Assembly: GCA_017481065.1 (NCBI GenBank)
Contig: JAFUPT010000180.1
Location: forward strand, 1-16,594
Source: Clostridia bacterium
GTDB lineage: Bacteria; Bacillota_A; Clostridia; Christensenellales; Aristaeellaceae
DNA length: 16,594 bases
Reading direction: 5' to 3'
This document shows, piece by piece, positions 1 to 6,959 of the stretch (position 1 is its first letter; the number at the start of each line of letters is the position of its first letter). The notes under the pieces were generated by a model. That model was not told the origin of the DNA, searched no databases, and was given only the letters and a program-made list of their open reading frames with translations. The position numbers and the translations under genes were made by a program.

Positions 1-918
1 GCCGCGTCCGCCACCGAAGCCGCCTCCAAAGCCCCCTGAGCGCCCGCCGCCACCGAAGCCGCCACCGAATCCGCCGCCGCTGCGGGGCGGCCTGCGGTTG
101 TTATGGTGGCGCGGGGGCCGGTGCGGGCCATGGTGATGGTGGTGATGCCAGCCGGGACCCATAAAGAACCAGAAAGAACCTCCACGGCGCCGGCTGTTGA
201 TCCCGGAGAAGATGAAGATCAGCACGATCACAATTACCGCAATGGCAAAGTCACTCAAACCATCTTCCTCCTCATAGTAGTAATCATAGGGTTCTCCATG
301 GCTGGTCACGCCGTAAGCGGAGCCGTGGCTGCCGCCGCCGGAGGAAGCGCCGCCGTAATCGCTGGCGCTGCCGCCATCCGCGATATAGGCAAACGCCTTT
401 GCTTCCCCGTCTTCATAGCTGAAGTTCAGGTTGTAGCGGTCAATGTACTTATCGAGTACGGCTTCAAAGAATTTCAGCGCGCCGGCCTCGTAATCCTTCT
501 TTGCGAAATCAGGCTCGAGGTACTTGTCAAACATGCTCTTCAGCTCGCTGGAGGAGAAGATGCCCTCCACGCCGGAACCGGCGAGGGCATAGTAATCATC
601 CTCCTGAATGGCCATCAGCAGCAGGAAGCCGTTATTTTCCTCCGCGGAGCCGATGCCCCACTCGTTGAAGAGCTCGTAGGCATAGTCGTAGGTATCCGCG
701 CCGTCGAGATTGTCCAGCGCCGCGACCACGATCTGGCCGCCGCAGGCCTCCTCGAGCAGCTGGTTACAGAAATAGATGGCTCCCTCGGCCTCTGTGCTGA
801 GCACATTCGCCGTGTCAAGGTAATAGAAATCCTCGCCGGGCGCCACCGCTGCGAGCGCGGAATTGCCCAGAACAAGCACCAGCACGAGCGCCATCAGGCA
901 TGCCAGTTTTCTTTTCAT
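1..918 (-). CDS. TPM-domain membrane protein with Gly-rich tail (3' end cut off)
   Basis: The reading frame is open from ATG 918 to the window edge (306 codons, no stop), so the C-terminus is missing. The start is set by a GGAGG just upstream and by the signal sequence that follows: MKRK, then a hydrophobic run ending LALAAV-like near residue 24. Residues about 30-165 form a TPM (YgcG-type) domain; the core is NNGFLLLMAIQEDDYYAL with a GSGVEGIF segment. An acidic Tyr-rich stretch (EPYDYYYEEEDG, about 209-220) precedes a membrane segment at about 222-240. The tail then holds six consecutive histidines (258-263), Arg/Pro/His residues, and GGGF repeats to the edge. TPM proteins are usually a secreted domain, a membrane anchor and a Gly-rich tail, as here; their function is poorly known (some are linked to photosystem II repair or phosphatase activity). 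It follows the lemA-like gene by 22 bases and is probably the last known gene of the operon. Confidence 0.88.
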   Translation of the reverse strand, partial: MKRKLACLMALVLVLVLGNSALAAVAPGEDFYYLDTANVLSTEAEGAIYFCNQLLEEACGGQIVVAALDNLDGADTYDYAYELFNEWGIGSAEENNGFLLLMAIQEDDYYALAGSGVEGIFSSSELKSMFDKYLEPDFAKKDYEAGALKFFEAVLDKYIDRYNLNFSYEDGEAKAFAYIADGGSASDYGGASSGGGSHGSAYGVTSHGEPYDYYYEEEDGLSDFAIAVIVIVLIFIFSGINSRRRGGSFWFFMGPGWHHHHHHGPHRPPRHHNNRRPPRSGGGFGGGFGGGGRSGGFGGGFGGGRG

Positions 919-940
919 CGTATTCCTCCGTTTTGTTCAG

Positions 941-1498
941 TTAAGCGCCGAAGGTGGGCAGCTCATTCACGCCGAAGATGCCGCACACGAGCCCGGCCGG
1001 GAAGCCATCGATTTCATTGTTGAAACCGGAAGCCATCTGGCGGTAGGCGTCCTTCTGGATGTACTTATCCGCACCCCAGAAATCATCATAGGCCTGCTTA
1101 AAGTTCACCCGGTCCGCATCGGGCAGGTTCGCGGCGTACATGGCATTGTAGAGCATATCGCTCAGCTTCTGCATGGTCTGGTAGGCTTGGTATCGGGTAT
1201 CGAGGCTGTCGTCATCGCCGAAAAATGCGATGGTATCCAGCATCTGCTGGGCATCCGCATTTTCGCCGAGGGCAAGCTGCGCTTCGCTGGCCATCACCTG
1301 GCAGCACTCGAGGGCGCGGTCGAGATAGGCATCCATGCTGTGGCGGGTGGTGGAGGATTTATCAGTTCCATCATAGAAAACCTGCATGATTTCCTTCCGC
1401 TCCCGGGCCATACCCGCGCCGCCGAGGCCCACCACGCTGCCCAGCACGCAAGCCGCCAGCACAATCCACGCGATCGCGCGGTTTTCAGAAAAACGCAT
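941..1498 (-). CDS. LemA family protein
   Basis: A 185-residue protein starting at ATG 1498, with a GGAGG-type ribosome binding site at the expected distance. A short N-terminus leads into one membrane segment at about residues 9-29 (AWIVLAACVLGSVVGLGGAG). The rest is a helical LemA domain exposed on one side of the membrane. The C-terminal block, FNNEIDGFPAGLVCGIFG, matches the typical LemA ending (YN..I..FP..L.AG.FGF). LemA proteins are small membrane-anchored helical proteins of unknown biochemical role and very often sit beside TPM-domain genes, as seen here. The typical LemA order is shorter at the N-terminus, but the length is normal. The gene begins 15 bases after the telA-like stop, so it is almost certainly co-transcribed with it. 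Confidence 0.88.
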   Translation of the reverse strand: MRFSENRAIAWIVLAACVLGSVVGLGGAGMARERKEIMQVFYDGTDKSSTTRHSMDAYLDRALECCQVMASEAQLALGENADAQQMLDTIAFFGDDDSLDTRYQAYQTMQKLSDMLYNAMYAANLPDADRVNFKQAYDDFWGADKYIQKDAYRQMASGFNNEIDGFPAGLVCGIFGVNELPTFGA

Positions 1499-1513
1499 GG
1501 TTTATCCTCCCTG

Positions 1514-2665
1514 TCAATTGCGGGTTTCCAGCATCTTGGCGCGGAGCTCGGCCTCGATGGCGGCCAGCTCAGCTTCGGCATTGCGGCGCTTTTCGCGGCC
1601 CTGCTGCTGGATGTTGAGCACTTCATCCATGGTGGAGATGAGCATCTGGTTGGTCTGTTTCAGAGTTTCAATATCGATAATGCCGCGCTCGGCCTCCTTG
1701 GCGGATTCCACGGAAGCCATGTGCAGCTTCTCGGCATTCTTCTTGAGCAGCTCGTTGGTGAGGTCGGTCACGCTGCGCTGGGCCTCCATGGCCTTCTGGG
1801 TGTGGGCGATGCCGAGGGCCATCACCATCTGGTTCTTCCAGAGCGGGATGGTGTTCACGATGGAGGTCTGAATCTTCTCCGCCATCAGCTGGTTGCTGGA
1901 CTGGATCATGCGGATCTGGGGAGCCATCTGGATGGAGATATTGCGGGTGAGCTCGAGATCATAAATCTTCTTCTCAAAGCGGTCCGCCTTGTCGGAGAGA
2001 TCCTTGGCTGCCTGCGCATCCTCGGGAAGGCCGGACGCCTGGGCCTTATCGTAGGCCTCCTTGAGTTCATTTGCGCGGAACTGCTCCAGGCGCCGCTTGC
2101 CGGCGGCAATATACATGGAGAGCTCCTTGAAGTAGGTCAGGTTCTGGTCATAGAGGCGGTCCAGCATGGCGATATCCTTGAGGAGCTGCACCTGATGGCC
2201 CTCGAGGGCTTCCACGATCTTGTTTACATTTACCTCGGTATCATCAAACTTGGCCTTCATGGTGGATACGGCTTCCCTCTTCTTCTTGAAGAAGCCGAAG
2301 AAGCCCTTTTCCTCTTCTTCCGCGTCGAAGCCGCGCAGCTCGGTGACAAGCTCGGCGATGGCGTCGCCGATTTCATCCAGGTCCTTGGTCTGCACGTTTT
2401 TCAGGGCGGAATCGGAGAACTGGGAAATGTTCTGCTGGGCGGCTGCGCCGTAAGAGAACACGAGGGCGGAATCGGTCACATCAATCTGCTTGGCGAATTC
2501 ATCGATCATCTGCTGCTCCGCTTCGGAGAACTTCTGCACCTGCTGGGTATCGGCCTCCACCTTGGCGGTGATGGCCTCAGCCTCTGCGATGGCTTCCTCG
2601 GCTGCGACTGCAACTGCGTCCGGGGCGGCGGTGGTGGGATTCAGGGTGAGCTTGATTTCAGACAT
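1514..2665 (-). CDS. TelA/KlaA family toxic anion resistance protein
   Basis: A 383-residue, mostly helical and highly charged protein with no signal peptide or membrane segment, so probably cytoplasmic or peripheral at the membrane. The N-terminal 40 residues are Ala/Glu-rich and low in complexity. The middle and C-terminal parts carry the family signature: LKDIAMLDRLYDQNLTYFKE, then QIRMIQSSNQLMAEKIQTSI, a WKNQMVMALG segment and a long coiled-coil end. Known relatives are KlaA/TelA of tellurite-resistance plasmids and Bacillus YaaN, which are linked to tolerance of tellurite and of some cell-envelope antimicrobials; the mechanism is not established. It starts at ATG 2665 after AGGAGG and lies 21 bases downstream of the xpaC-like gene, a pairing also known from Bacillus (xpaC-yaaN). 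Tellurite resistance itself is not shown by this sequence. Confidence 0.88.
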   Translation of the reverse strand: MSEIKLTLNPTTAAPDAVAVAAEEAIAEAEAITAKVEADTQQVQKFSEAEQQMIDEFAKQIDVTDSALVFSYGAAAQQNISQFSDSALKNVQTKDLDEIGDAIAELVTELRGFDAEEEEKGFFGFFKKKREAVSTMKAKFDDTEVNVNKIVEALEGHQVQLLKDIAMLDRLYDQNLTYFKELSMYIAAGKRRLEQFRANELKEAYDKAQASGLPEDAQAAKDLSDKADRFEKKIYDLELTRNISIQMAPQIRMIQSSNQLMAEKIQTSIVNTIPLWKNQMVMALGIAHTQKAMEAQRSVTDLTNELLKKNAEKLHMASVESAKEAERGIIDIETLKQTNQMLISTMDEVLNIQQQGREKRRNAEAELAAIEAELRAKMLETRN

Positions 2666-2686
2666 TGTGTATTCCTCCTGTTATGT

Positions 2687-3367
2687 TCAGTTGCCGGTCT
2701 GCGCCGTTTGCTTATTCTGGTTCATATCGCTGAAACTGCCCTGGCCGGTGAGTCCATCCCCGGCGAGCATGGTTTCCATGACCTGGATATCGGTTTCAAC
2801 ATCCAGGGAACGATCTTTATAGAGGTTATCCAGCTGCTTTTCGAAGGTGGAAGCGATCATGCCGAGGCTGTTTTCGATGGAGCGCATTGCGCTTTCGATA
2901 TTATCGCCCCTGTTGGATGTTTCCATCATCAGGCGGTAATTGGACATGAGCTTATCCGTAGTGGGCAGGTAATAGTTCATGAAGCGGCGCACGGCGTTGG
3001 CCTGCGAAGTTTCGCGCTCCAGAACCCGGAAGATTTCCTCGCCCGCCGATACCATGCGGTCCAGGTTGCGGGAAATTTCCGCATCCGGGATGGCGTCGTT
3101 GGCGGCCTTCAGGTTGTCGAGCTGGCGGCGTCCCTCCTCGATGAGGGCGTCGATGGCCTTATCGCCGGAAGCGGCTGCTTCGCGCACCTCAATTACCCTG
3201 CCGGGGAAAATCCTGGCAAGCACAAAATATACGCCCACAGACAGCACAGCTGCGATGGCGAGGAACCATAGCTTCAAAAGCATCCTCGGACAGATGAGGC
3301 CCAGCAGTAGCCACAGCGCGGCCACGCCGTAAATCGGGATTGCGGATTTGATGGTTTTCTTCTTCAT
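2687..3367 (-). CDS. XpaC-like membrane protein (5-bromo-4-chloroindolyl phosphate hydrolysis protein family)
   Basis: First gene of the four-gene operon. Two hydrophobic segments lie near the N-terminus (about residues 9-28 and 31-51, counted from the chosen start), followed by a cytoplasmic-looking helical domain of about 170 residues ending in a polar tail. The helical part (DALIEEGRRQLDNLKAAND, MVSAGEEIFRVLE, FMNYYLPTTDKLMSNYRLM) matches the XpaC family; the FMNYYLPTTLKLL-type block is characteristic. The function is unknown; the family name comes from an indicator-dye phenotype in Bacillus. Start choice: the frame can begin at GTG 3376, ATG 3373 or ATG 3367. I chose 3367 because AAGGTG (3374-3379) is then six bases upstream and fits as the ribosome binding site; the other two have none at a usable distance. 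The product is 226 residues. Confidence 0.83.
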   Translation of the reverse strand: MKKKTIKSAIPIYGVAALWLLLGLICPRMLLKLWFLAIAAVLSVGVYFVLARIFPGRVIEVREAAASGDKAIDALIEEGRRQLDNLKAANDAIPDAEISRNLDRMVSAGEEIFRVLERETSQANAVRRFMNYYLPTTDKLMSNYRLMMETSNRGDNIESAMRSIENSLGMIASTFEKQLDNLYKDRSLDVETDIQVMETMLAGDGLTGQGSFSDMNQNKQTAQTGN

Positions 3368-3385
3368 TTTCATCACCTTGGCAGT

Positions 3386-3414
3386 ATTCTACGCAAAGTG
3401 CGCTCCCAATTCAA
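3386..3414 (-). promoter_or_regulatory. Candidate promoter of the xpaC-telA-lemA-TPM operon
   Basis: Read on the minus strand: TTGAAT (3409-3414), a 17-base spacer, then TAGAAT (3386-3391). Transcription would start near 3379-3380, which puts the ribosome binding site AAGGTG at the very 5' end of the message and leaves a leader of only about a dozen bases. The hexamers are good but not perfect. Confidence 0.45.
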
Positions 3415-3479
3415 GGATTTGCGCACACAAACATCATTTTGGCGCTTGAAATATCAAAAACTGGCAATCAGCGGTTGCA

Positions 3480-4232
3480 TCAGGCATCGAATTCGATGGA
3501 TACCGGGCAATGGTCGCTGCCGAAGTATTCATTATGGATTTCAGCGGCCTTCACGCTAGCCATGGCGCGCTCGGACACGATGAAATAATCGATTCTCCAG
3601 CCAACATTCCGTTCGCGCGCCTTCATGCGGTAGCTCCACCAGCTGTACTTCACTTCCCCGGGATGCAGCGCACGGAAGGAATCGGCAAAGCCTGCGGCGA
3701 GAAGCTCGGTCATCTTGCCGCGCTCTTCGTCGGTAAAGCCCGGGTTTTTGCGGTTGGTCTTGGGATTGGCAAGGTCAATTTCCTCATGGGCCACGTTCAG
3801 GTCTCCGCAGAGGAGCACCGGCTTCACCCCGTCCAGCTTCTTTAGGTAAGCCCGGAAGGCATCCTCCCACTGCATGCGGTAATCCAGGCGCTTGAGCCCA
3901 TCCTGGGAATTGGGCGTATAGCAGCAAACCAGGTAGAAGGAGCCGAAATCGCAGGTGATCACACGGCCCTCATGGTCATGCTCGTCAATACCGATGCCAT
4001 AAGTTACGTCCTGCACGGGAATTTTGCTGAACACTGCGGTGCCGGAATAGCCCTTGCGGTCTGCGCAGTAGAAATACTGCTCATAGCCGGGCAGGTCCAC
4101 GCTGCACTGCCCCTTCTGCATCTTGATCTCCTGCAGGCAGATCACATCCGGGTTCATATCCGCCACATCTTTATAAAAATCCTTGCCGATGATGGCCCGC
4201 AGGCCGTTTACATTCCAGGATACCAGTTTCAT
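3480..4232 (-). CDS. Exodeoxyribonuclease III (AP endonuclease, ExoA/XthA type)
   Basis: A 250-residue EEP-superfamily nuclease acting in base excision repair: it cleaves at abasic sites and removes 3' blocking groups. All expected active-site blocks are visible: SWNVNG with N7; CLQEIKMQ with E35; CYTPNS with Y105; CGDLNVAHEEIDL with D144 and N146; GWRIDYFIVS with D215; and SDHCPV with the D240-H241 pair near the C-terminus. The WWSYR segment around residue 200 is also typical of the family. Length is normal for the bacterial ExoA subgroup. The start ATG at 4232 is preceded by AAAGGTGA about ten bases upstream. It is divergent from the phosphatase gene at 4364. No strong intrinsic terminator was found after the stop; the downstream region holds only a weak hairpin and a run of five T. 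Confidence 0.95.
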   Translation of the reverse strand: MKLVSWNVNGLRAIIGKDFYKDVADMNPDVICLQEIKMQKGQCSVDLPGYEQYFYCADRKGYSGTAVFSKIPVQDVTYGIGIDEHDHEGRVITCDFGSFYLVCCYTPNSQDGLKRLDYRMQWEDAFRAYLKKLDGVKPVLLCGDLNVAHEEIDLANPKTNRKNPGFTDEERGKMTELLAAGFADSFRALHPGEVKYSWWSYRMKARERNVGWRIDYFIVSERAMASVKAAEIHNEYFGSDHCPVSIEFDA

Positions 4233-4311
4233 CTATATATTTCACCTTTCCGATTTAACAGTAAGTCCTTATAATGGGTGCGGATGGATGCATCCACATA
4301 CTCCTGATTAT

Positions 4312-4341
4312 ATTATATAACACAATCCACTTAACTTGCAA
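4312..4341 (-). promoter_or_regulatory. Candidate promoter of the exodeoxyribonuclease III gene
   Basis: On the minus strand, TTGCAA (4336-4341), an 18-base spacer, and a perfect TATAAT (4312-4317). The predicted start of transcription is near 4305, giving a leader of about 70 bases that includes the palindrome GGATGCATCC (4286-4295). The plus-strand phosphatase gene has no equally clear promoter; a TATAAT at 4270-4275 with a poor -35 is possible. Confidence 0.45.
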
Positions 4342-4363
4342 CAGAATTTGGAGATGAAATAAA

Positions 4364-5173
4364 ATGACCCTGCGTGATAAGGCGATCCTGGCCGAAAAGG
4401 CCGCCCGTGCAGCAGGTGAAATGCTGCTCAGCCACCCGCACACCCCCGCCAAGCACAAATCCGAGAATGATTTCGTTACCGAGATGGACCTTGCCAGCGA
4501 ACGGCTGATCAAATCCATCCTGCTGGGCGCTTGCCCGGAGGACGGTTTCTTCGGCGAGGAGGAGGGCGGCAGTGAGACCGCGCCCGGCCGCTGGATCGTG
4601 GACCCAATCGATGGCACCAGCAATTTCTTCAAGGGCAACCTGCTCTACACCGTATCCATTGCCTACGAGCTTCACGGCGAGCTGGTGGTGGGCTGCGTGT
4701 TTTGCCCGCCGACGGGTGAAATGTGGCTGGGCGTCAAGGGTGAGGGTGCAACCCTGAACGGCGAGCCGATTCATGTTTCCGATACCAGCATTCCCCGGGA
4801 ATCCTTCCTGCACATGTCCTTCTGCCACCGGGTACCGTGGGCAAACGGCTATGTAATGGAGCGCCTGCCCGCCATCACCAGGCAGTACAGCGATATGCGC
4901 CGCACCGGCTCTGCCGCCTACGACCTGTGCAGCATCGCATCCGGACGCTGCGAGGGCTTCTTTGAGCTCTGCCTGCACCTCTACGATGTGGCGGCAGGCG
5001 TGGTAATCCTGCGCGAAGCCGGCGGCATCACCACCGAATGGCGCGAGGACAAGGATTTCCGCGTGACCGGCCATGTGCTCTCTTCCAATCAAAAGATTCA
5101 CGAGCACCTGCGCGGCATGCTGCTCAGCGGCGACAGCAGCGCGATTCTGGATGAATGGGAATTCGGCATCTAA
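4364..5173 (+). CDS. Inositol monophosphatase family protein (SuhB-like)
   Basis: A 269-residue member of the Mg-dependent, lithium-sensitive phosphatase superfamily, predicted cytoplasmic. Motifs in order: ENDFVTEMD (34-42), the acidic GEEE loop (64-67, metal ligand), the signature WIVDPIDGTSNF (77-88, with metal ligands D80 and D83), and LYDVAAGVVILREAGG (206-221) with the third metal aspartate D208. The usual WD of that last motif is YD here, a conservative change. The likely reaction is hydrolysis of a phosphate monoester such as inositol-1-phosphate; related enzymes act on fructose-1,6-bisphosphate or 3'-phosphoadenosine-5'-phosphate, and the motifs alone do not settle which. GGAG sits ten bases ahead of ATG 4364. 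No terminator lies between it and the cysS promoter. Confidence 0.9.
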   Translation: MTLRDKAILAEKAARAAGEMLLSHPHTPAKHKSENDFVTEMDLASERLIKSILLGACPEDGFFGEEEGGSETAPGRWIVDPIDGTSNFFKGNLLYTVSIAYELHGELVVGCVFCPPTGEMWLGVKGEGATLNGEPIHVSDTSIPRESFLHMSFCHRVPWANGYVMERLPAITRQYSDMRRTGSAAYDLCSIASGRCEGFFELCLHLYDVAAGVVILREAGGITTEWREDKDFRVTGHVLSSNQKIHEHLRGMLLSGDSSAILDEWEFGI

Positions 5174-5193
5174 TATCTTTAATCCCCTTCTGC

Positions 5194-5222
5194 TTGACAA
5201 CAAATGAAAGCCATGATAAAAT
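5194..5222 (+). promoter_or_regulatory. Promoter of the T-box leader and cysS
   Basis: A consensus TTGACA (5194-5199), a 17-base spacer and TAAAAT (5217-5222). It begins 20 bases after the stop of the phosphatase gene, and transcription from about 5229 starts exactly at the base of the T-box Stem I. Confidence 0.8.
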
Positions 5223-5228
5223 ACCCTT

Positions 5229-5434
5229 GCATTGAAGGGAAAAAGTAAGCATTATCCCGCAAAAGAGAGCACCCGTCGCCGGCTGAAAGCGGATGCAGCA
5301 GTGGATTTGCCGAATGTGCGTCCCGGAGCAATCCTTCTGTAATGGAGGGCGGGTTCGGCCCGATACAGCCGGGAAAGAGTATTTTGCAGAGTGGAACCGC
5401 GGCCACGCCTCTGTTTGGAGGTGTGGCCGCTTTT
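5229..5434 (+). promoter_or_regulatory. T-box riboswitch, cysteine specific, upstream of cysS
   Basis: A T-box leader that reads the charging state of tRNA-Cys. Visible parts in order: the base of Stem I, where CATTGAAGG (5230-5238) pairs with CCTTC...AATG (5333-5344); AGTA (5244-5247); the AGAGAGC motif (5264-5270); an apical GGCTGAAAGC; the specifier region; the T-box AGAGTGGAACCGCG (5388-5401); and the terminator. By alignment with the usual pattern (codon followed by a nine-base block ending GAG) the specifier is TGC at 5317-5319; the overlapping TGT at 5315-5317 is also a Cys codon, so the amino acid is the same either way. Uncharged tRNA-Cys should favour the antiterminator and expression of cysS. 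Both termini are approximate. Confidence 0.93.
5399..5434 (+). terminator. Regulated intrinsic terminator of the cysS T-box
   Basis: A 13-base stem, 5399-5411 paired with 5418-5430 (one G-T pair), with loop TGTTTG and followed by TTTT. Its 5' arm overlaps the end of the T-box sequence, which is the expected arrangement for competition with the antiterminator. Confidence 0.9.
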
Positions 5435-5453
5435 GATTAGGAGGTAAATCATT

Positions 5454-6869
5454 ATGAAAACCATGAATGTATTCAACACGCTGAGCCGCAAGAAGGAGCC
5501 CCTTGTTCCGGTGCATGAAGGCAAGGTCGGCATCTATGCCTGCGGCCCCACCGTGTACAATTATTTCCATATCGGCAATGCGCGCCCCTTCGTGATCTTC
5601 GATACCCTGCGCCGCTTCCTGGAGCATCTGGGCTATGAAGTAAAGTTCGTGCAGAACTTCACCGATATCGACGACAAGATGATCAAGCGCGCCAACGAAG
5701 AGGGCACTACCGTAGAAGCCATCGCCGAGCGCTACATTGCCGAGTATTACAAGGATGCAGGCGCGCTGGGCGTTCGTCCGGCGGATGTGCATCCCCGTGC
5801 CACCAAGCATATCGGCGAAATCATCGGCATCATCAAGAAGCTGGAGTTCAAGGGCCTGGCCTATCCCGCTGGCGACGGCGATGTTTACTTTGACACCCAG
5901 GCATGGCGCTCCAACTACGGCAAGCTGATCGGCCAGAACCTGGACGACCTGGAATCCGGTGCCCGCATCGAAGTGGGCGATATTAAGAAGCATCCCATGG
6001 ATTTCGCCCTCTGGAAGGGCAAGAAGCCCGGCGAGCCCTTCTGGAAGAGCCCCTGGGGCGAGGGCCGTCCCGGCTGGCACATCGAATGCTCCGCAATGAG
6101 CATGAAGTATCTGGGCGAAACCTTCGATATCCACTGCGGCGGCGTGGACCTGATCTTCCCCCACCACGAAAATGAAATCGCCCAGTCCGAAGGCGCGACC
6201 GGCAAGCCCTTCGCCAAGTACTGGATGCACAACGGCCACATCAACGTGGACAACAAGAAGATGAGCAAATCTGCGGGCAACTTCTTCACTGTGCGCGATA
6301 TTGCCAAGGAATATGACCTCGAAGCCGTGCGCATGTTCCTGCTCTCCGCCCAGTACCGCAGCCCCATCAACTTCTCCCGCGACCTGGTAATTGCCGCCAA
6401 GAACAGCCTTGACCGCATGTACACCGCCCGCAACAACGCCATCTTCATGCTGGAATCCGCTCCTGAGCGCGAGCTGAACGAAAATGAAGCCGCCTTCATC
6501 GAGCGCGCCAAGCAGGCTGTTGAGAAGTTCGACGAAGCCATGTGCGACGACCTGAACACCTCCGAAGCCATGGGCGTGGTATTTGACTATGTGCGCGAAA
6601 TGAACACCATGTTCACCGACGCCAATGCACCCTGCAAGGCCGTACTTGAAGAGGGCCTGAAGCAGCTGGGCATCATGACCGATGTTCTGGGCCTGCTCTC
6701 CAAGGAGTATGACACCACTCCCGAAGAGATCAAGGCGCTTGTGGAAGCCCGCGTGGCCGCCAAGAAGGCAAAGGACTTCGCCGAGGCAGACCGCATCCGC
6801 GCGGAAGTGCTGGAAAAGGGCTACATTATCGAGGATACCCCCAAGGGCCCGAAGGTAAAGAAGGCATAA
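5454..6869 (+). CDS. cysS: Cysteinyl-tRNA synthetase
   Basis: A 471-residue class I aminoacyl-tRNA synthetase that charges tRNA-Cys with cysteine. The HIGN signature is at residues 39-42 and KMSKS at 269-273. The zinc ligands seen in E. coli CysRS are all present in the matching places: C30 (in YACGPT), C212 (in HIECSAMS), H237 and E241 (in PHHENE). The C-terminal tail KDFAEADRIRAEVLEKGYIIEDTPKGPKVKK is the usual DALR-type end of the bacterial enzyme. Length is close to the E. coli enzyme. AGGAGG at 5439-5444 sets the start at ATG 5454. Expression is under the T-box leader, and the gene ends in its own terminator. Confidence 0.98.
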   Translation: MKTMNVFNTLSRKKEPLVPVHEGKVGIYACGPTVYNYFHIGNARPFVIFDTLRRFLEHLGYEVKFVQNFTDIDDKMIKRANEEGTTVEAIAERYIAEYYKDAGALGVRPADVHPRATKHIGEIIGIIKKLEFKGLAYPAGDGDVYFDTQAWRSNYGKLIGQNLDDLESGARIEVGDIKKHPMDFALWKGKKPGEPFWKSPWGEGRPGWHIECSAMSMKYLGETFDIHCGGVDLIFPHHENEIAQSEGATGKPFAKYWMHNGHINVDNKKMSKSAGNFFTVRDIAKEYDLEAVRMFLLSAQYRSPINFSRDLVIAAKNSLDRMYTARNNAIFMLESAPERELNENEAAFIERAKQAVEKFDEAMCDDLNTSEAMGVVFDYVREMNTMFTDANAPCKAVLEEGLKQLGIMTDVLGLLSKEYDTTPEEIKALVEARVAAKKAKDFAEADRIRAEVLEKGYIIEDTPKGPKVKKA

Positions 6870-6875
6870 TAAACC

Positions 6876-6908
6876 AAAGACACTGGACATTCCCGTCCAG
6901 TGTCTTTT
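6876..6908 (+). terminator. Intrinsic terminator of cysS
   Basis: AAAGACACTGGAC (6876-6888) pairs with GTCCAGTGTCTTT (6895-6907) around a six-base loop, with TTTT at 6905-6908. It begins seven bases after the cysS stop. The A-rich 5' flank means it could also act on the minus strand. Confidence 0.88.
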
Positions 6909-6915
6909 ATACAGG

Positions 6916-6955
6916 AAGAGCGCCGCTGCAGATGCAGCGGCGCTCTTTGTGTTTT
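6916..6955. terminator. Second hairpin between cysS and the repeat-protein gene, possibly bidirectional
   Basis: AAGAGCGCCGCTGCA (6916-6930) and TGCAGCGGCGCTCTT (6933-6947) form a perfect, very GC-rich stem with a minimal loop. TTTGTGTTTTT follows on the plus strand. It lies 12 bases after the stop of the minus-strand repeat-protein gene and is the best terminator candidate for that gene, although its T tract on that strand is poor. Confidence 0.65.
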
Positions 6956-6959
6956 TCAT

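Noticed and set aside
1..90. A short tandem DNA repeat or CRISPR-like array of GCCGCCACCGAA units
   Set aside because: The units are the in-frame codons for the GGGF tail of the TPM protein. There are no spacers, and the period follows the protein repeat.
863..3271. A very long plus-strand open frame (about 800 codons) through the xpaC-telA-lemA region
   Set aside because: It runs opposite four recognisable genes and has no plausible start signal or domain. The product is Gly/Leu/His-rich, as expected from the antisense of GC-rich coding DNA.
3420..3479. A terminator after exodeoxyribonuclease III
   Set aside because: There is a TTTTT run on the minus strand, but only a weak four-base-pair stem ahead of it, too poor to call.
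5124..6959. A 611-codon minus-strand open frame across cysS and its leader
   Set aside because: It overlaps the complete, motif-verified cysS, the T-box leader and two terminators. It is an antisense shadow.
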